Shown piece by piece: positions 1 to 10,815 of a DNA stretch of 64,000 nt. The stretch spans positions 2,046,001 to 2,110,000 of the forward strand of contig NZ_CP024621.1 of the NCBI RefSeq assembly GCF_009846525.1, read 5' to 3'. Under the pieces are notes generated by a model. The model had not been told where the DNA came from. It worked only from the letters and a program-made list of their open reading frames with translations, and did not search any database. How positions within the stretch are numbered: position 1 is the stretch's first letter; the number at the start of each line of letters is the position of its first letter. The DNA is from Halomonas meridiana (GTDB lineage: Bacteria > Pseudomonadota > Gammaproteobacteria > Pseudomonadales > Halomonadaceae). Made by a program: the position numbers and the translations under genes.

Positions 1-2471
1 ATTTCGTCGCTGTCGTACACCTGCATCGCAGCCACCAGCGAACCGTTCCGCTCACTGGTCTGCATAGCGATGACACCCTGGCCACCCCGGCCACGCAGCG
101 GGAACTCTTCGAGTCGGGTGCGCTTGCCGTAGCCATTCTCACTGGCCGTCAAGATATAAATTTGTCCTTCGCCCTGAGCGGGGGTCGCCGCGTCTGCTTG
201 CGCATCTATCTCGGCATCGGTGTCGGCCTCAGCATCGATCTGCTGGCTCTTGGGAATGATCAAGCTGATCACTTCCGCATCGCCTGCCAATCGCATACCG
301 CGCACGCCGCGAGCAGTACGGCCCATGGCGCGCACATTGCCCTCTTCGAAACGGATCGCTTTACCATTGGAAGAGAGCAGCATCGCGTGATCGGAACCCG
401 AGGTAATCGCAGCACCTACCAAGCGGTCACCCTCTTCCAGGTCAATCGCAATCAGGCCAACGCTACGCGGGCGCGAGAACTGCTCGAGGCTGGTACGTTT
501 CACCGTGCCCTTCGCGGTAGCGAAGAAGATGTAATGCTCGGGGTCATAATCCCGAACCGGGAGAATGGCGTTGACTGACTCGCCCTCTTCCAGCGGCAAC
601 ATGTTCACCAACGGCTTGCCACGAGAGCCGCGGCTGGCGTTCGGCATCTCGTACACTTTCAGCCAGTAGACCTTGCCACGGTTGGAGAAGAGCAGCACAG
701 TGTCGTGGGTCGAGGCCACCAGCAGGTGCTCGATGACGTCCTCGTCTTTCATGGACGTCGCCGACTTGCCACGGCCACCGCGACGCTGCGCTTGATAATC
801 CGATAGCGGCTGTGTCTTCGCATAGCCAGAGCGGGACACGGTCACCACCATGTCCTCTTCTGCAATGAGATCTTCAATGGAGAGGTCCAGATGGCTGGCC
901 TGAATCTCCGTACGGCGATCATCACCGAACTGATCACGCACCGCGTGCAGCTCTTCGCGGATCACGTCCATCAGGCGATCGGCAGACGCCAGAATCTCCG
1001 TGAATTCGGCGATCTTTTCCAGAATCGACAGATACTCATCGAGCAGCTTTTCGGTTTCGAGCCCGGTCAAACGGTGCAACCGCAGCTCTAGAATGGCCTG
1101 TGCCTGCGCGGGAGAGAGTCGGTACTCGGTAGCAGAGGGATTGAGGCCAAAGCCCTCTTCCAGATCTTCCGGCTTGCAAGAGGTCGCACCGGCGCGCTCG
1201 AGCATGGCGGTGACTTGGCCCGGCTTCCACACCTTCGCCAGCAGTTTTTCACGGGCTTCCGCTGCGTTGGGGGATGCCTTGATCAGCTCGATGACTTCAT
1301 CGATGTTGGAAATGGCCACTGCCAAACCTTCCAACAGATGGCCACGCTCACGGGCTTTCTTGAGTTCGAACAGCGTACGGCGAGTAACGACTTCACGACG
1401 GTGACGAATGAACGCCTCGAGCATCTCTTTGAGATTGAGCGTCCGCGGCTGGCCGTTCTCCAGCGCCACCATGTTGATACCGAACACGTTCTGCAGCTGG
1501 GTTTGGGCAAACAGGTTATTGACGACTACATCGCCCGACTCCCCCCGTTTGATCTCGATCACCACGCGCAGGCCGTCTTTATCCGACTCGTCGCGAAGCT
1601 CTGCGATACCCTCGATCTTTTTCTCTTTGACTAGCTCGGCAATCTTCTCGATCAACCGCGCCTTGTTCACCTGATACGGCAGCTCGGTGATGATGATGTG
1701 ATCGCGGCCGGTTTTATCGTCGTGCTCGATGGTGTGGCAGGCGCGTACGTAGATACGCCCACGCCCGGTACGGTACGCATCGAGAATGCCCGCGCGGCCA
1801 TTGATGATGCCCCCGGTAGGGAAATCCGGCCCGGGGATGTACTGCATCAGATCATCCACTGACAGCGTGTAGTCGTCGATAAGGGCCAAGCAGCCGTCGA
1901 TCACTTCCCGCATGTTATGGGGCGGAATGTTCGTCGCCATACCGACCGCGATTCCCGACGATCCGTTGATCAGCAGGTTGGGCACTTTGGTCGGCAGCAC
2001 TTCTGGAATGCGCTCGGTGCCGTCGTAGTTATCGACCCAGTCGACCGTGTCTTTTTCAAGATCCGCCAGCAGCTCGTGCGCCAGTCGCGCCATGCGCACT
2101 TCGGTGTAACGCATGGCTGCCGCGTTATCACCATCGATGGAACCAAAGTTGCCTTGACCATCCACCAGCACGTGACGCATGGAGAAGTGCTGAGCCATCC
2201 GTACGATGGTGTCATACACCGCACTGTCACCGTGCGGATGGTATTTACCGATGACATCGCCGACGACACGCGCCGACTTCTTGTACGGTTTATTCCAGTC
2301 ATTGCCCAGTTCGTGCATGGCAAACAGCACACGCCGGTGAACGGGCTTCAAGCCGTCGCGCACATCAGGTAGCGCGCGGCCGATAATGACACTCATCGCA
2401 TAGTCGAGATACGACTGTTTTAGCTCGTCTTCAATATTGACGGGCAAGATTTCTCTGGCGATGTCACCCAT
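1..2471 (-). CDS. gyrA: DNA gyrase subunit A (3' end outside window)
   Basis: This is the ATP-dependent type II topoisomerase breakage-reunion subunit that, with GyrB, introduces negative supercoils. The reading frame starts at the ATG at 2471 ([17 protein letters not shown]) and runs leftward off the window, so about 823 residues are visible. The winged-helix region has [18 protein letters not shown], so the positions equivalent to E. coli Ser83 and Asp87 in the quinolone-resistance region are wild-type Ser and Asp. AAAMRYTE carries the catalytic Tyr. The C-terminal beta-pinwheel is entered with the GyrA-box-like QRRGGRGK. A stretch rich in Asp and Ala ([18 protein letters not shown]) lies in the C-terminal domain and looks like an acidic insert. 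The identity is certain; the C terminus is not seen. Confidence 0.97.
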   Translation of the reverse strand, partial: MGDIAREILPVNIEDELKQSYLDYAMSVIIGRALPDVRDGLKPVHRRVLFAMHELGNDWNKPYKKSARVVGDVIGKYHPHGDSAVYDTIVRMAQHFSMRHVLVDGQGNFGSIDGDNAAAMRYTEVRMARLAHELLADLEKDTVDWVDNYDGTERIPEVLPTKVPNLLINGSSGIAVGMATNIPPHNMREVIDGCLALIDDYTLSVDDLMQYIPGPDFPTGGIINGRAGILDAYRTGRGRIYVRACHTIEHDDKTGRDHIIITELPYQVNKARLIEKIAELVKEKKIEGIAELRDESDKDGLRVVIEIKRGESGDVVVNNLFAQTQLQNVFGINMVALENGQPRTLNLKEMLEAFIRHRREVVTRRTLFELKKARERGHLLEGLAVAISNIDEVIELIKASPNAAEAREKLLAKVWKPGQVTAMLERAGATSCKPEDLEEGFGLNPSATEYRLSPAQAQAILELRLHRLTGLETEKLLDEYLSILEKIAEFTEILASADRLMDVIREELHAVRDQFGDDRRTEIQASHLDLSIEDLIAEEDMVVTVSRSGYAKTQPLSDYQAQRRGGRGKSATSMKDEDVIEHLLVASTHDTVLLFSNRGKVYWLKVYEMPNASRGSRGKPLVNMLPLEEGESVNAILPVRDYDPEHYIFFATAKGTVKRTSLEQFSRPRSVGLIAIDLEEGDRLVGAAITSGSDHAMLLSSNGKAIRFEEGNVRAMGRTARGVRGMRLAGDAEVISLIIPKSQQIDAEADTDAEIDAQADAATPAQGEGQIYILTASENGYGKRTRLEEFPLRGRGGQGVIAMQTSERNGSLVAAMQVYDSDE

Positions 2472-2636
2472 GAAAGTCAGATCCTTTGCACTGCATTGGC
2501 ACTGCGAGAGTTGAAAGCGCTTGAAAATGCCGCCTTTCGTCGTACGAGACCGAGTACAAGAAGGCGGCGCGCAGATACCGTGTCATCATACCACTGCATG
2601 CGCATCAAGGGCAGTCGGTGACACTGCCATTGCCAT

Positions 2637-3071
2637 TTAGGCTGTAAACGCCTCCTTGGCCACGACCATCCCCTGCAGCACCTCGCGTACTTCCCCCTCA
2701 ATGGCGGCAGCTTTGTTGGCCTTGACATCCAACAGGACGAAGGTGAGGTCGGCCTGAGCGATCAGGGTACCGTCGGCCCGCACGATGCGGTGGTGGCACA
2801 GCGCACTGCGCTCACCCACGTCGACGATGCCCGTCAATACCTGCAAATCGTCCCCCTGGACGGCCGCGGCGCGATAGTCGATGTTCAAATTGACCACGAC
2901 GAAGGCTCGCCCCGCACTATGAAGCTGCTGGATGAGCCGTGGGTGCTCGTCGAAAAATGCCCAGCGCCCCTCCTCCATGAACTCCAGATAGCGCGCATTG
3001 TTGACATGACCATAGCCATCCAAATGGTAGCCACGAACCCGCATACCAACCTGTGAGATTGACTCAGACAT
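2637..3071 (-). CDS. Hotdog-fold acyl-CoA thioesterase (FadM/YbgC-like)
   Basis: A 144-residue single-domain hotdog protein of the 4-hydroxybenzoyl-CoA/acyl-CoA thioesterase family, expected to hydrolyse acyl-CoA in the cytosol. The signature is GHVNNARYLEFMEEGRWAFF near the N terminus; in this family the Asp/Asn after the GHV region and the following Glu form the active site. I chose the ATG at 3071 (MSESISQVGMRV) because AGAGGA lies just upstream; the frame stays open for 45 more codons, but these contain no family sequence. It is divergent from rdgC across 166 bp. The substrate cannot be predicted. Confidence 0.85.
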   Translation of the reverse strand: MSESISQVGMRVRGYHLDGYGHVNNARYLEFMEEGRWAFFDEHPRLIQQLHSAGRAFVVVNLNIDYRAAAVQGDDLQVLTGIVDVGERSALCHHRIVRADGTLIAQADLTFVLLDVKANKAAAIEGEVREVLQGMVVAKEAFTA

Positions 3072-3237
3072 AGCATCCTCTTGTTCACTGCTTATAAAAA
3101 TGGGCAAGGAATCATTAACACCTTGCAAATCAAACACAAGTTTAAAACCAGTGCAACAACAAGTCGCCACGCCAAGGTGCTGGTAGGAAAGGCTTGGTTT
3201 CGACATAATGTGCCACCTTTTTCATAGGATCGGTGAC

Positions 3238-4176
3238 ATGTGGTTTAAGCACCTGCATTTATATCGCCTGCACGGCGCTCCCGAGCTAGATAGCCAAACG
3301 CTGGCCAACGCACTGGATGAGCATGCGGCCAAGCCGCTGGGTAATGCGGATGCACGCCGTTTAGGCTGGACGGCTCCTGCTGGGCGGCTAGGCGGCGACC
3401 AGCGTGTCCATGAAATTCAGGGGCACCGCCTACTCTCGGCCCTGCGCCAGGAACGCCTGCTTCCTGCATCGGTCGTCAAAGAGGAAGTCGATGAAAAAGT
3501 CGCTGAGATCGAGGCCAGCGAAGGGCGCAAAGTAACCCGTAAGGAAAAAACGGCGCTTAAAGAGCAGGTCACCGAAGCACTCCTGCCCCGCGCCTTTGTC
3601 CGCAGCCAAAAAATCGACCTCTGGTGGGACACCAAACGCCAGCTCATCGGTGTGAATGCCAGCTCGCGCACCCGCGCCGAGGATGTCTTGGACCTGCTGC
3701 GCGAAACCTTAGGCAGCTTGAAAGCCACGCCGCTTAGTAGCCAGACGCTGCCCATTCGCGCCATGACCACCTGGCTTGGCGACCCGGCCAGCCGTCCTGC
3801 CGACCTCCAGCTTGGCGACCAGGTGGAGTTAAAGGCTAAAGGCGACGACGGCGTACTGCGTGCACGCCAGGTTGATCTCGATAGCGATGAAATCCAGCAG
3901 CTGCTCGAAAGCGGGCGCCAAGCCAGCAAACTCGCCATGAGTCTCGAAGGCCGCCTAAGTTTCGTGCTGCACGACGATCTAGCGCTCAAATCGCTACGTT
4001 TTGGCGACGCGCTCATCGAAGAAGCGGACCATGCCGACGACGGCGACGATGCGCTCGCCCGCTTGGAAACCGACTTCATCCTAATGGCCCAAGCGCTGTC
4101 TGACGATATTACCCGCCTGCTCGAATGGTTAGGTGGCGAAACTCAGCGGGAACCGACGGCCCAGCCAGACGCCTAA
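3238..4176 (+). CDS. rdgC: Recombination-associated protein RdgC (host copy)
   Basis: A 312-residue RdgC, a nucleoid-associated ring-shaped dimer that binds double-stranded DNA and antagonises RecA filament formation. The start is the ATG of MWFKHLHLYRLHG, the usual RdgC N terminus; the frame extends ten codons further upstream without homology. Typical family blocks are visible: EIQGHRLLSALRQER, RAFVRSQKIDLWWDT and the acidic EEADHADDGDDALARLETDF near the C terminus. A second, roughly 80% identical copy lies in inverted orientation in the prophage at 52238-53185. It stands alone, followed by an acyltransferase 57 bp downstream. Confidence 0.95.
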   Translation: MWFKHLHLYRLHGAPELDSQTLANALDEHAAKPLGNADARRLGWTAPAGRLGGDQRVHEIQGHRLLSALRQERLLPASVVKEEVDEKVAEIEASEGRKVTRKEKTALKEQVTEALLPRAFVRSQKIDLWWDTKRQLIGVNASSRTRAEDVLDLLRETLGSLKATPLSSQTLPIRAMTTWLGDPASRPADLQLGDQVELKAKGDDGVLRARQVDLDSDEIQQLLESGRQASKLAMSLEGRLSFVLHDDLALKSLRFGDALIEEADHADDGDDALARLETDFILMAQALSDDITRLLEWLGGETQREPTAQPDA

Positions 4177-4233
4177 GCCACGAGACAGATAGCCGCCGTA
4201 ACCCGATTATTTTGCTGATATCCAACGGATCGC

Positions 4234-5415
4234 ATGACTCATCACAATAACGCACCCAACGCTGACTCACCGAATGACCCTTGGGCGGATATTCGCCCTT
4301 ATATGGATCACGAGGTGGCCGATGTTCTTGAACGGCTTTCCCGCGATAGCGAGCTGCTCGATGCGCTGACCCGCTTCCGGCTGCCACGCATGGCCAAGTG
4401 GGCGCCGCCAGTGGCGCGCGCATTGGCAAGCCATGCCGTTCGGCGCGAGGTAAAGGGGGTCACCAGCGTTCGCGAATTCCAAATGCGTATCGCCAGCTAT
4501 ATGGTGCGCATGATCCGCACGACGACCGATGCATTCGACGTCTCGGGGCTCGACAAGCTCGACGACCATAGTGCCTACCTCTTCATTGGCAACCATCGCG
4601 ATATCTCACTGGACCCTGCCTTCGTGAATTACGCGCTCTACGAAGCGGGTCGGGATACCGTGCGCATCGCGATCGGTGACAATTTGTTAAAGAAACCTTA
4701 TGTCACCGACCTCATGCGGCTCAACAAAAGCTTCATCGTACCCCGCAGCGCTCGCGGCAAACGAGCCATGCTGGCTGCTTACCAGCAGCTCTCGTCGTAC
4801 ATCCGTCACTCGATTACCGACGACAATCACTCCATTTGGATGGCTCAGCGCGAAGGCCGTGCCAAGAACGGCATTGACCGCACCGACCCCGCCATTATCA
4901 AAATGCTCACCATGGCCAAGCGTCACGCCGAGCGCGACATGGTGTTTGGCGATGCCATTGCCGAATTAAAACTCGTGCCGGTATCCATCAGCTACGAATA
5001 CGACCCTTGCGATGTGCAAAAAGCCCAAGAGCTTCACGACATTGCGAAACAAGGCAGCTACGCCAAGGGGGAGTTCGAAGACATTCGCTCGATCGTCGCG
5101 GGCATCACAGGCTCCAAAGGTCGCGTACAGCTCAAATTTGGTACGCCCGTCGGTGCCGATATGGCCACGCCCGATGAAGTCGCCGCTGAGATCGACCGCC
5201 AAGTCATTGGTGGCTATCGCCTCTTCCCCAGTCACTATCTTGCACTGGAAACATTAGGCGAGTCGCCGGAGCTGGTCGCCCGTAAAGCGATTACTCGCCA
5301 GGACCGGGAGCGCTTCAAAGCGCGCCTAGCCAGCGTGCCTGAAGCGCTGCGGCCTTACTGGCTCGCACAGTACGCCAACCCGGTGAAGCACAAGGCTGGG
5401 CGTCTGAGCCTGTAG
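4234..5415 (+). CDS. Glycerol-3-phosphate/1-acyl-G3P acyltransferase family protein
   Basis: A 393-residue acyltransferase of the PlsB/PlsC superfamily, expected to transfer an acyl group onto glycerol phosphate or a related lipid at the inner membrane. Acceptor motif I is IGNHRDISLDPAF (NHx4D, around residue 118), and a later block IWMAQREGRAKNG resembles the family's glycine/glutamate motif. No clear transmembrane helix is visible, so the protein may be peripheral. It is longer than PlsC (about 240) and shorter than PlsB (about 800), so the exact substrate and acyl acceptor are uncertain. No operon partner is evident. Confidence 0.75.
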   Translation: MTHHNNAPNADSPNDPWADIRPYMDHEVADVLERLSRDSELLDALTRFRLPRMAKWAPPVARALASHAVRREVKGVTSVREFQMRIASYMVRMIRTTTDAFDVSGLDKLDDHSAYLFIGNHRDISLDPAFVNYALYEAGRDTVRIAIGDNLLKKPYVTDLMRLNKSFIVPRSARGKRAMLAAYQQLSSYIRHSITDDNHSIWMAQREGRAKNGIDRTDPAIIKMLTMAKRHAERDMVFGDAIAELKLVPVSISYEYDPCDVQKAQELHDIAKQGSYAKGEFEDIRSIVAGITGSKGRVQLKFGTPVGADMATPDEVAAEIDRQVIGGYRLFPSHYLALETLGESPELVARKAITRQDRERFKARLASVPEALRPYWLAQYANPVKHKAGRLSL

Positions 5416-5518
5416 CGACCAATCTGCGCATGCTCACGGTTAGAAAAAGTGCTATGGTCAAGGCATTCATTGGTCTCGCTTGGTAGCTTCACCAAGCGCG
5501 GTCTTAAGGAGACTCCCT

Positions 5519-5800
5519 ATGTCCGCATCAGAAATTCAAAAAACACGTATCATCAACGAGCTACGCGGCTTCATTCGCAAGTTACTGCAGGACCCGAAAA
5601 TTCTCGAGCAGTCACTGGCCATTGCCCGCACCCAGCTCACCGAAGGCAGCAGCCCCGCCATCATGGCGCGTATTGCCAATGAAATTTCAGACACCACCAG
5701 CGTGCATATTCCTGAAGACCCGGCCGAACACTCCGAGGCAGACAAACTGTTTCTAGAGCTGTTACGCGAAGTGGTGCAAGAAGAGCAGGCGCTGTACTAA
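5519..5800 (+). CDS. Conserved small protein of unknown function
   Basis: A 93-residue, acidic, mostly helical protein starting MSASEIQKTRIINELRGF. The ATG at 5519 is preceded by a good Shine-Dalgarno (TTAAGGAG); longer in-frame starts lack one. No membrane segment, cysteines or known motif are recognised. It sits alone between the acyltransferase and metG. I do not recognise a family function. Confidence 0.6.
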   Translation: MSASEIQKTRIINELRGFIRKLLQDPKILEQSLAIARTQLTEGSSPAIMARIANEISDTTSVHIPEDPAEHSEADKLFLELLREVVQEEQALY

Positions 5801-5910
5801 GCCTCGGCCACACTCCTGGGTACGAGCACGCACTCAACATGACGTTACCGGCGAAGCACCACCCCTTCGCCGTCTTTATTTGTATTGTCTAACCGGAATT
5901 TTCATTCACC

Positions 5911-7947
5911 ATGTCCAATACTGCCCCGCGCAACATTCTGGTGACGAGCGCCCTTCCCTATGCCAACGGCGCCATTCACCTCGGCCACCTGCTGGAATAC
6001 ATTCAAACGGACATCTGGGTACGCTTTCAAAAAAGCCGTGGCCAGCAGTGTTACTACGTCTGTGCCGACGATGCTCACGGCACCGCGATCATGCTACGCG
6101 CCGAGCAGGAAGGGATTTCCCCAGAAGCCTTGATTGAACGGGTTTCTCAAGACCACCAGGAAGATTTCGCCCGCTTTGGTGTGGGGTTCGATAACTACCA
6201 CTCCACTCACTCGGATGAAAACCGCTACTTCAGCGAGCTGATCTACACTCGCCTGCGGGACAAAGGTCATATCGCGACCCGCGATATCGAGCAAATGTTC
6301 GATCCGCAGAAAGGGCTGTTTCTTGCCGACCGGTTCATCAAAGGCACCTGCCCAAAGTGCCACGCAGACGACCAGTACGGCGATAACTGCGAAAAATGCG
6401 GCGCGACCTACACACCGGCGGATCTGATCAACCCGGTGTCCGCCATCTCGGGTGCGACGCCCGAGGTGCGCAGTTCGACGCACTACTTCTTCAAACTGCC
6501 GGACTTCGCTGACTTTTTACAGCAGTGGATCAATGATGGTCACGTACAGCCACAAATCCGCAACAAGCTGATGGAGTGGTTCGAGTCGGGCTTCAACGAG
6601 TGGGACATTTCCCGCGACGCGCCCTACTTCGGTTTTGAAATTCCCGATGCGCCGGGCAAGTACTTCTACGTATGGCTAGACGCGCCCATCGGCTACCTCG
6701 CCAGCTTCAAGCATCTGTGCGAACGCGATGGGATCGATTTCGATAGTTTCTGGAAAAAAGAGTCGGACGCCGAGGTCTATCACTTCATTGGCAAGGACAT
6801 CGTCTATTTCCACGCGCTGTTCTGGCCCGCCATGCTTCACGGTGCCGAGCTGCGCACGCCGACGGCAGTCAACTGTCACGGTTTCTTGACCGTCGATGGT
6901 GCAAAGATGTCGAAATCGCGCGGCACCTTCATCAAAGCCGCCACTTACGCCGAACACCTCAACCCTGAGTATCTGCGTTACTACTTTGCTGCCAAGCTCA
7001 CGTCGAAAGTAGACGATCTTGACCTCAATCTTGACGACTTCGCGGCCCGAGTCAATTCAGATCTCGTCGGCAAGGTCGTAAACATCGCCAGCCGCTGTGC
7101 CGGTTTTGTCAAAAAACTCGGCGGCGGCACGCTCTCAGCGCACTGTGCCGAGCCGCAAATGGTTGCCCGTTTCATCGCTGCTGGTGACGAGATCGCCGCC
7201 GATTTCGAAGCGCGTGAATTCAGCCGCGCCATGCGCAAAATCATGGAACTGGCCGATGAAGCCAATACCTACATTGCCGAGAAAGAGCCCTGGGCACTCG
7301 CTAAGCAAGAGGGCCGCGATCAGGAAGTGCTGGAGATCTGCTCGGTGGGCATCAACCTGTTCCGTCAGCTGATGGTCTACTTGGCACCGGTTGTCCCAGC
7401 CATGGCCGAGCAAGCCCGCGAATTCATAAATGTTGACACTCTGAATTGGGAAAGCCGTGTTAACGTACTGGTCAACCACCCGATCAACAAGTTCAAACCG
7501 CTGATGATACGGGTAGAGCGGGACAAGATCGACGCCATGATCGAGTCCTCGAAGGAAGATTTGGTAGAAGAGCAGAAGCTAAAGAACGCCCCGAAAGGCC
7601 CACTGGCCGACGAGCCCATCGCGGCAGGCATTAGCTTTGACGAGTTTGCCAAAGTCGACCTGCGGATTGCCCGAATTGCCAAAGCGCAATACGTCGAGGG
7701 GGCCGACAAACTGCTTCAGCTCACTCTAGATTTGGGCGGCGAAACCCGCAACGTTTTCTCGGGGATCCGCTCGGCTTATTCGCCAGAGGCGCTGGAAGGT
7801 CGATTGACGGTGATGGTGGCTAACTTGGCACCCCGCAAAATGCGCTTTGGCGTTTCCGAAGGCATGGTGCTGGCCTCTGCCAACAACGATGGCATTTATT
7901 TGCTTTCGCCCGATGCTGGCGCTGAACCGGGTCAGCGTGTAACGTAA
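5911..7947 (+). CDS. metG: Methionyl-tRNA synthetase
   Basis: Class I aminoacyl-tRNA synthetase charging tRNA-Met, 678 residues, the length of the long bacterial form. HLGH (residues 23-26) and KMSKS (332-336) are the ATP-binding signatures. A zinc knuckle with CPKC...CEKC lies around residues 147-164. The last 110 residues (from about 570, [14 protein letters not shown]) are the Trbp111-like tRNA-binding and dimerisation domain. The start [20 protein letters not shown] fits the family. It is monocistronic, ending with a strong terminator at 7966-7996. Confidence 0.97.
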   Translation: MSNTAPRNILVTSALPYANGAIHLGHLLEYIQTDIWVRFQKSRGQQCYYVCADDAHGTAIMLRAEQEGISPEALIERVSQDHQEDFARFGVGFDNYHSTHSDENRYFSELIYTRLRDKGHIATRDIEQMFDPQKGLFLADRFIKGTCPKCHADDQYGDNCEKCGATYTPADLINPVSAISGATPEVRSSTHYFFKLPDFADFLQQWINDGHVQPQIRNKLMEWFESGFNEWDISRDAPYFGFEIPDAPGKYFYVWLDAPIGYLASFKHLCERDGIDFDSFWKKESDAEVYHFIGKDIVYFHALFWPAMLHGAELRTPTAVNCHGFLTVDGAKMSKSRGTFIKAATYAEHLNPEYLRYYFAAKLTSKVDDLDLNLDDFAARVNSDLVGKVVNIASRCAGFVKKLGGGTLSAHCAEPQMVARFIAAGDEIAADFEAREFSRAMRKIMELADEANTYIAEKEPWALAKQEGRDQEVLEICSVGINLFRQLMVYLAPVVPAMAEQAREFINVDTLNWESRVNVLVNHPINKFKPLMIRVERDKIDAMIESSKEDLVEEQKLKNAPKGPLADEPIAAGISFDEFAKVDLRIARIAKAQYVEGADKLLQLTLDLGGETRNVFSGIRSAYSPEALEGRLTVMVANLAPRKMRFGVSEGMVLASANNDGIYLLSPDAGAEPGQRVT

Positions 7948-7965
7948 CGCCGCCGTTCACGGACG

Positions 7966-7996
7966 AAAGGGGCAAGGCGCGCAGCCTGCCCCTTTT
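7966..7996 (+). terminator. Intrinsic terminator of metG
   Basis: AAAGGGGCA-(A)GGC pairs with GCC-TGCCCCTTT around a short GCGCA loop, with one bulged base, and ends in TTTT. It lies 19 bp after the metG stop codon and separates metG from the diguanylate cyclase-rnf unit. Confidence 0.85.
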
Positions 7997-8060
7997 GTGT
8001 TTAAGCGACGTCCATTCTTATCGTTAGTGGTCGTCATTCACTTCAACATGAGTGTGTTTT

Positions 8061-9650
8061 ATGGGCCAGCGCCTCTCCGTGTCATTGCGTTTTCGTTTCT
8101 TTGCCGTGCTTGGCGGGTTATTAATCGTCGCAATGATAGCGCTCGCGGTCATCAGCAAATGGCTGATATTTCCGGCGCTACAGGCCGAAGAGCGCACCGC
8201 CGTTCAGCGCGAACTGGACCGAGCGACACGCAGCCTGATGCTCAACCAAGAGAACCTGCTGGCACAAGCACGGGACTGGTCACACTGGGACGATACCTAC
8301 CGGTTCATCGAAGGCACTAACCCTCGCTACCGCGACGTCAACTTTAGCCAACAGATGTTCGAGGACATGAACTACCACCTGATGGCGTTTTTTACGCTGC
8401 AAGGCGACGTTCATTTCTTGGCAGGGTTGGAGCCAACCACTGGGCGTTATCAAACTTGCACCGCCGCCGTTGACCGCTGTGCGTGGATGGCTCCCTGGGT
8501 CGAGACCATGCAATCGGCAATGGCCGAGCACGTCGACCCAACGGCGCTGTATATCGAACAGTGGCCTGCCATCGTGGCTGCCAGCCAGATTTTACACACA
8601 GATGAAAGCGGTCCGCCCAACGGCTGGCTGTTCAAAGTGCGTGCGATGGATGACGCTTGGCTCGAACGGATGGTCGATTACACCGGACTTCCTCTTTCAC
8701 TCGATGTCACGCCCTATGACGCCGACCAACCGACCGAACTTACCTTCTCTGGCGACCAGGTACGTGCCTCTCAGCAATTTCCTGCCTTCGGCACGAACGA
8801 GGCCGTCTCGCTAGGGATCGAATTAAATCGTGTGCAGTACTTGGCAAGTCTTACTACTTTTCGCTACATCCTGGCCTGGACAGCCGGTTTGATGCTGCTC
8901 GTCATTGGCATGGTACTATTACTGTTAGAGCGTATGGTGCTCAAGCCTCTGCGCCAGCTCACGGCGTTGACACAACCTTCATGCCCCTCCCCTGACAGTG
9001 ATCACTTGACCCTGCGTCGGGATGAAATCGGCCTGCTTGCCAGGGCATACCTGGAGCAGCTCACCTGTCAGCAACAGCTCAATGCGGAACTGCTGCGCAT
9101 GTCGACCCACGACTCTTTGACGGAGCTTCCCAACCGGCGGCTGTTCGATCAGCGCTTGATCGATGGCGTAAGCCACGCCAACGAACACAACGTACCGCTG
9201 GCCGTCATGATGCTGGATATCGACCACTTCAAGCTCTACAACGACGACTACGGTCACCAGCAAGGCGACGAGTGCTTGAAGAAAGTCGCCACGGCATTGC
9301 AAAACGAGGCCATTCGCCACGACGTACTCATTGCCCGCACCGGCGGCGAGGAGTTTAGCGCCCTGCTCCCGGGAGCCACGCCCCAACAGGCGAAAGCATT
9401 TGCCCACGCGCTGATACATGCCGTCGACCAGCTCCGCTTACCCCATGGGACCTCGCCGGTGAGCCACTACGTGACGATTAGCGTCGGTATTGGCATGCTC
9501 AGCGATAGCGAGACACTGCTGCCCAGCGCGGTCATGGCCACCGCTGACCAAGCGCTCTACCTAGCCAAAGCGCAAGGACGACACCGTGTCGTGCTCTTCG
9601 AGCCCCCTCTAGCCAGCTGCCCTGTTTCTAAGCAAAATACGCCGTCATGA
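8061..9650 (+). CDS. Membrane diguanylate cyclase with periplasmic CHASE4-like sensor
   Basis: About 529 residues. An N-terminal membrane helix is followed by a roughly 220-residue extracytoplasmic domain with a CHASE4-like pattern ([15 protein letters not shown]), a second membrane helix, a HAMP-like linker and a GGDEF domain. The catalytic signature is RTGGEEF, so c-di-GMP synthesis is expected. The inhibitory I-site RxxD is absent: RHDV occupies that place. The start could also be the GTG at 8052, three codons upstream; neither has a strong Shine-Dalgarno. The TGA overlaps the ATG of rnfA by four bases, so it is translationally coupled to the Rnf operon. Confidence 0.88.
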   Translation: MGQRLSVSLRFRFFAVLGGLLIVAMIALAVISKWLIFPALQAEERTAVQRELDRATRSLMLNQENLLAQARDWSHWDDTYRFIEGTNPRYRDVNFSQQMFEDMNYHLMAFFTLQGDVHFLAGLEPTTGRYQTCTAAVDRCAWMAPWVETMQSAMAEHVDPTALYIEQWPAIVAASQILHTDESGPPNGWLFKVRAMDDAWLERMVDYTGLPLSLDVTPYDADQPTELTFSGDQVRASQQFPAFGTNEAVSLGIELNRVQYLASLTTFRYILAWTAGLMLLVIGMVLLLLERMVLKPLRQLTALTQPSCPSPDSDHLTLRRDEIGLLARAYLEQLTCQQQLNAELLRMSTHDSLTELPNRRLFDQRLIDGVSHANEHNVPLAVMMLDIDHFKLYNDDYGHQQGDECLKKVATALQNEAIRHDVLIARTGGEEFSALLPGATPQQAKAFAHALIHAVDQLRLPHGTSPVSHYVTISVGIGMLSDSETLLPSAVMATADQALYLAKAQGRHRVVLFEPPLASCPVSKQNTPS

Positions 9651-10228
9651 ATGAACTCTTCGTTATTTTGGTCAGCACCGCGCTGGTCAACAACTTTGTA
9701 TTGGTCCAATTTCTTGGGCTATGCCCGTTCATGGGTGTCTCTAACAAACTCGAATCGGCGATGGGCATGTCGTTGGCCACCACGTTCGTATTGACGCTAG
9801 CCTCCGCCGCTAGCTACGTGGTCTATCACGGCCTGCTGGTACCGCTGGATATTACCTACCTGCGTACCATTAGTTTTATCGTCGTGATTGCCGCCGTGGT
9901 GCAGTTCACCGAAATCATGGTGCGCCAGCTCAGCCCGTTACTGCATCAGGTGCTGGGTATTTTTCTCCCGCTGATTACTACCAACTGCGCCGTCCTCGGC
10001 GTGGCGCTGCTGTCGCTGAACCGAGAGCTGAGCTTTTTTCATACCACGCTGTATGGCCTGGGCGCTGCGTTAGGCTTTTCGATGGTGCTTGTACTGTTTG
10101 CCGCCATGCGTGAGCGCTTGGCCAGCGCAGATGTGCCCAAGCCCTTTCGCGGCGCCGCGATTGCCATGATTACCGCCAGTCTCATGTCACTGGCGTTCCT
10201 TGGATTTTCCGGACTCGTACAGGGGTAA
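9647..10228 (+). CDS. rnfA: Rnf electron transport complex subunit A
   Basis: A 193-residue integral membrane subunit with about six hydrophobic helices ([34 protein letters not shown]). The TNC motif belongs to the family cysteine that, with RnfE, holds an iron-sulfur centre in the membrane. It is the first gene of rnfABCDGE, which couples electron transfer between ferredoxin and NAD(H) to Na+ or H+ translocation. Its ATG overlaps the stop of the preceding diguanylate cyclase. Confidence 0.96.
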   Translation: MNELFVILVSTALVNNFVLVQFLGLCPFMGVSNKLESAMGMSLATTFVLTLASAASYVVYHGLLVPLDITYLRTISFIVVIAAVVQFTEIMVRQLSPLLHQVLGIFLPLITTNCAVLGVALLSLNRELSFFHTTLYGLGAALGFSMVLVLFAAMRERLASADVPKPFRGAAIAMITASLMSLAFLGFSGLVQG

Positions 10229-10233
10229 CGACC

Positions 10234-10815
10234 ATGAGCGATTCATTTTCATGGTGGGGCGTGCTCAGCGCCGTCGGCGTGCTCACCGGTCTGGGCATCG
10301 TGTTTGGCGCGCTACTCGGCATGGCGAGCGCGCGCTTTAAAGGTGAAGAGAACCCGCTGGTCGAAAAAATCGATGCACTGCTGCCACAAACCCAATGTGG
10401 CCAGTGCGGCTATCCCGGCTGTCGCCCCTACGCTGAAGCGATCAATCATGGCGATGCCATCAATAAATGCCCTCCCGGCGGTGAGGCTACCATTCTCGCC
10501 CTAGCGGATATGCTCGGCCGCGACCCTGCCCCGCTCGATGGGGAAGCAGCCAGTGAAGATACCGTGGCGTATATCCGTGAAGCCGAGTGTATCGGCTGCA
10601 CCAAGTGCATTCAGGCGTGCCCGGTAGATGCCATTATTGGCGCAGCCAAACAGATGCATACCGTAATCGAAGACGAGTGCACCGGCTGCGACCTCTGCGT
10701 AGCCCCCTGCCCGGTGGACTGCATCGACATGCTGCCCAGACGCAAACCGCTGACACAGTGGGAGCCCATCGCGAGCGACCGCCAGCCATTGAGGAGCGCG
10801 CATGCCAGCCTATGA
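10234..10815 (+). CDS. rnfB: Rnf electron transport complex subunit B (ferredoxin-like)
   Basis: 193 residues: an N-terminal membrane anchor ([20 protein letters not shown]), a Fe-S domain with CGQCGYPGC, then two 4Fe-4S ferredoxin motifs ([14 protein letters not shown] and [17 protein letters not shown]). It passes electrons between soluble ferredoxin and the membrane complex. It follows rnfA by 5 bp and overlaps the rnfC start by 14 bp. Confidence 0.96.
   Translation: MSDSFSWWGVLSAVGVLTGLGIVFGALLGMASARFKGEENPLVEKIDALLPQTQCGQCGYPGCRPYAEAINHGDAINKCPPGGEATILALADMLGRDPAPLDGEAASEDTVAYIREAECIGCTKCIQACPVDAIIGAAKQMHTVIEDECTGCDLCVAPCPVDCIDMLPRRKPLTQWEPIASDRQPLRSAHASL

Noticed and set aside
3417..4079. 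220-residue Ser/Arg-rich frame antisense to rdgC
   Set aside because: Low-complexity composition typical of an antisense shadow; the same artefact occurs opposite the prophage rdgC at 52302-52817.
9001..9420. Leftward frame of 146 codons inside the diguanylate cyclase gene
   Set aside because: Val/Gln/Leu-rich antisense of the GGDEF domain without any domain of its own.
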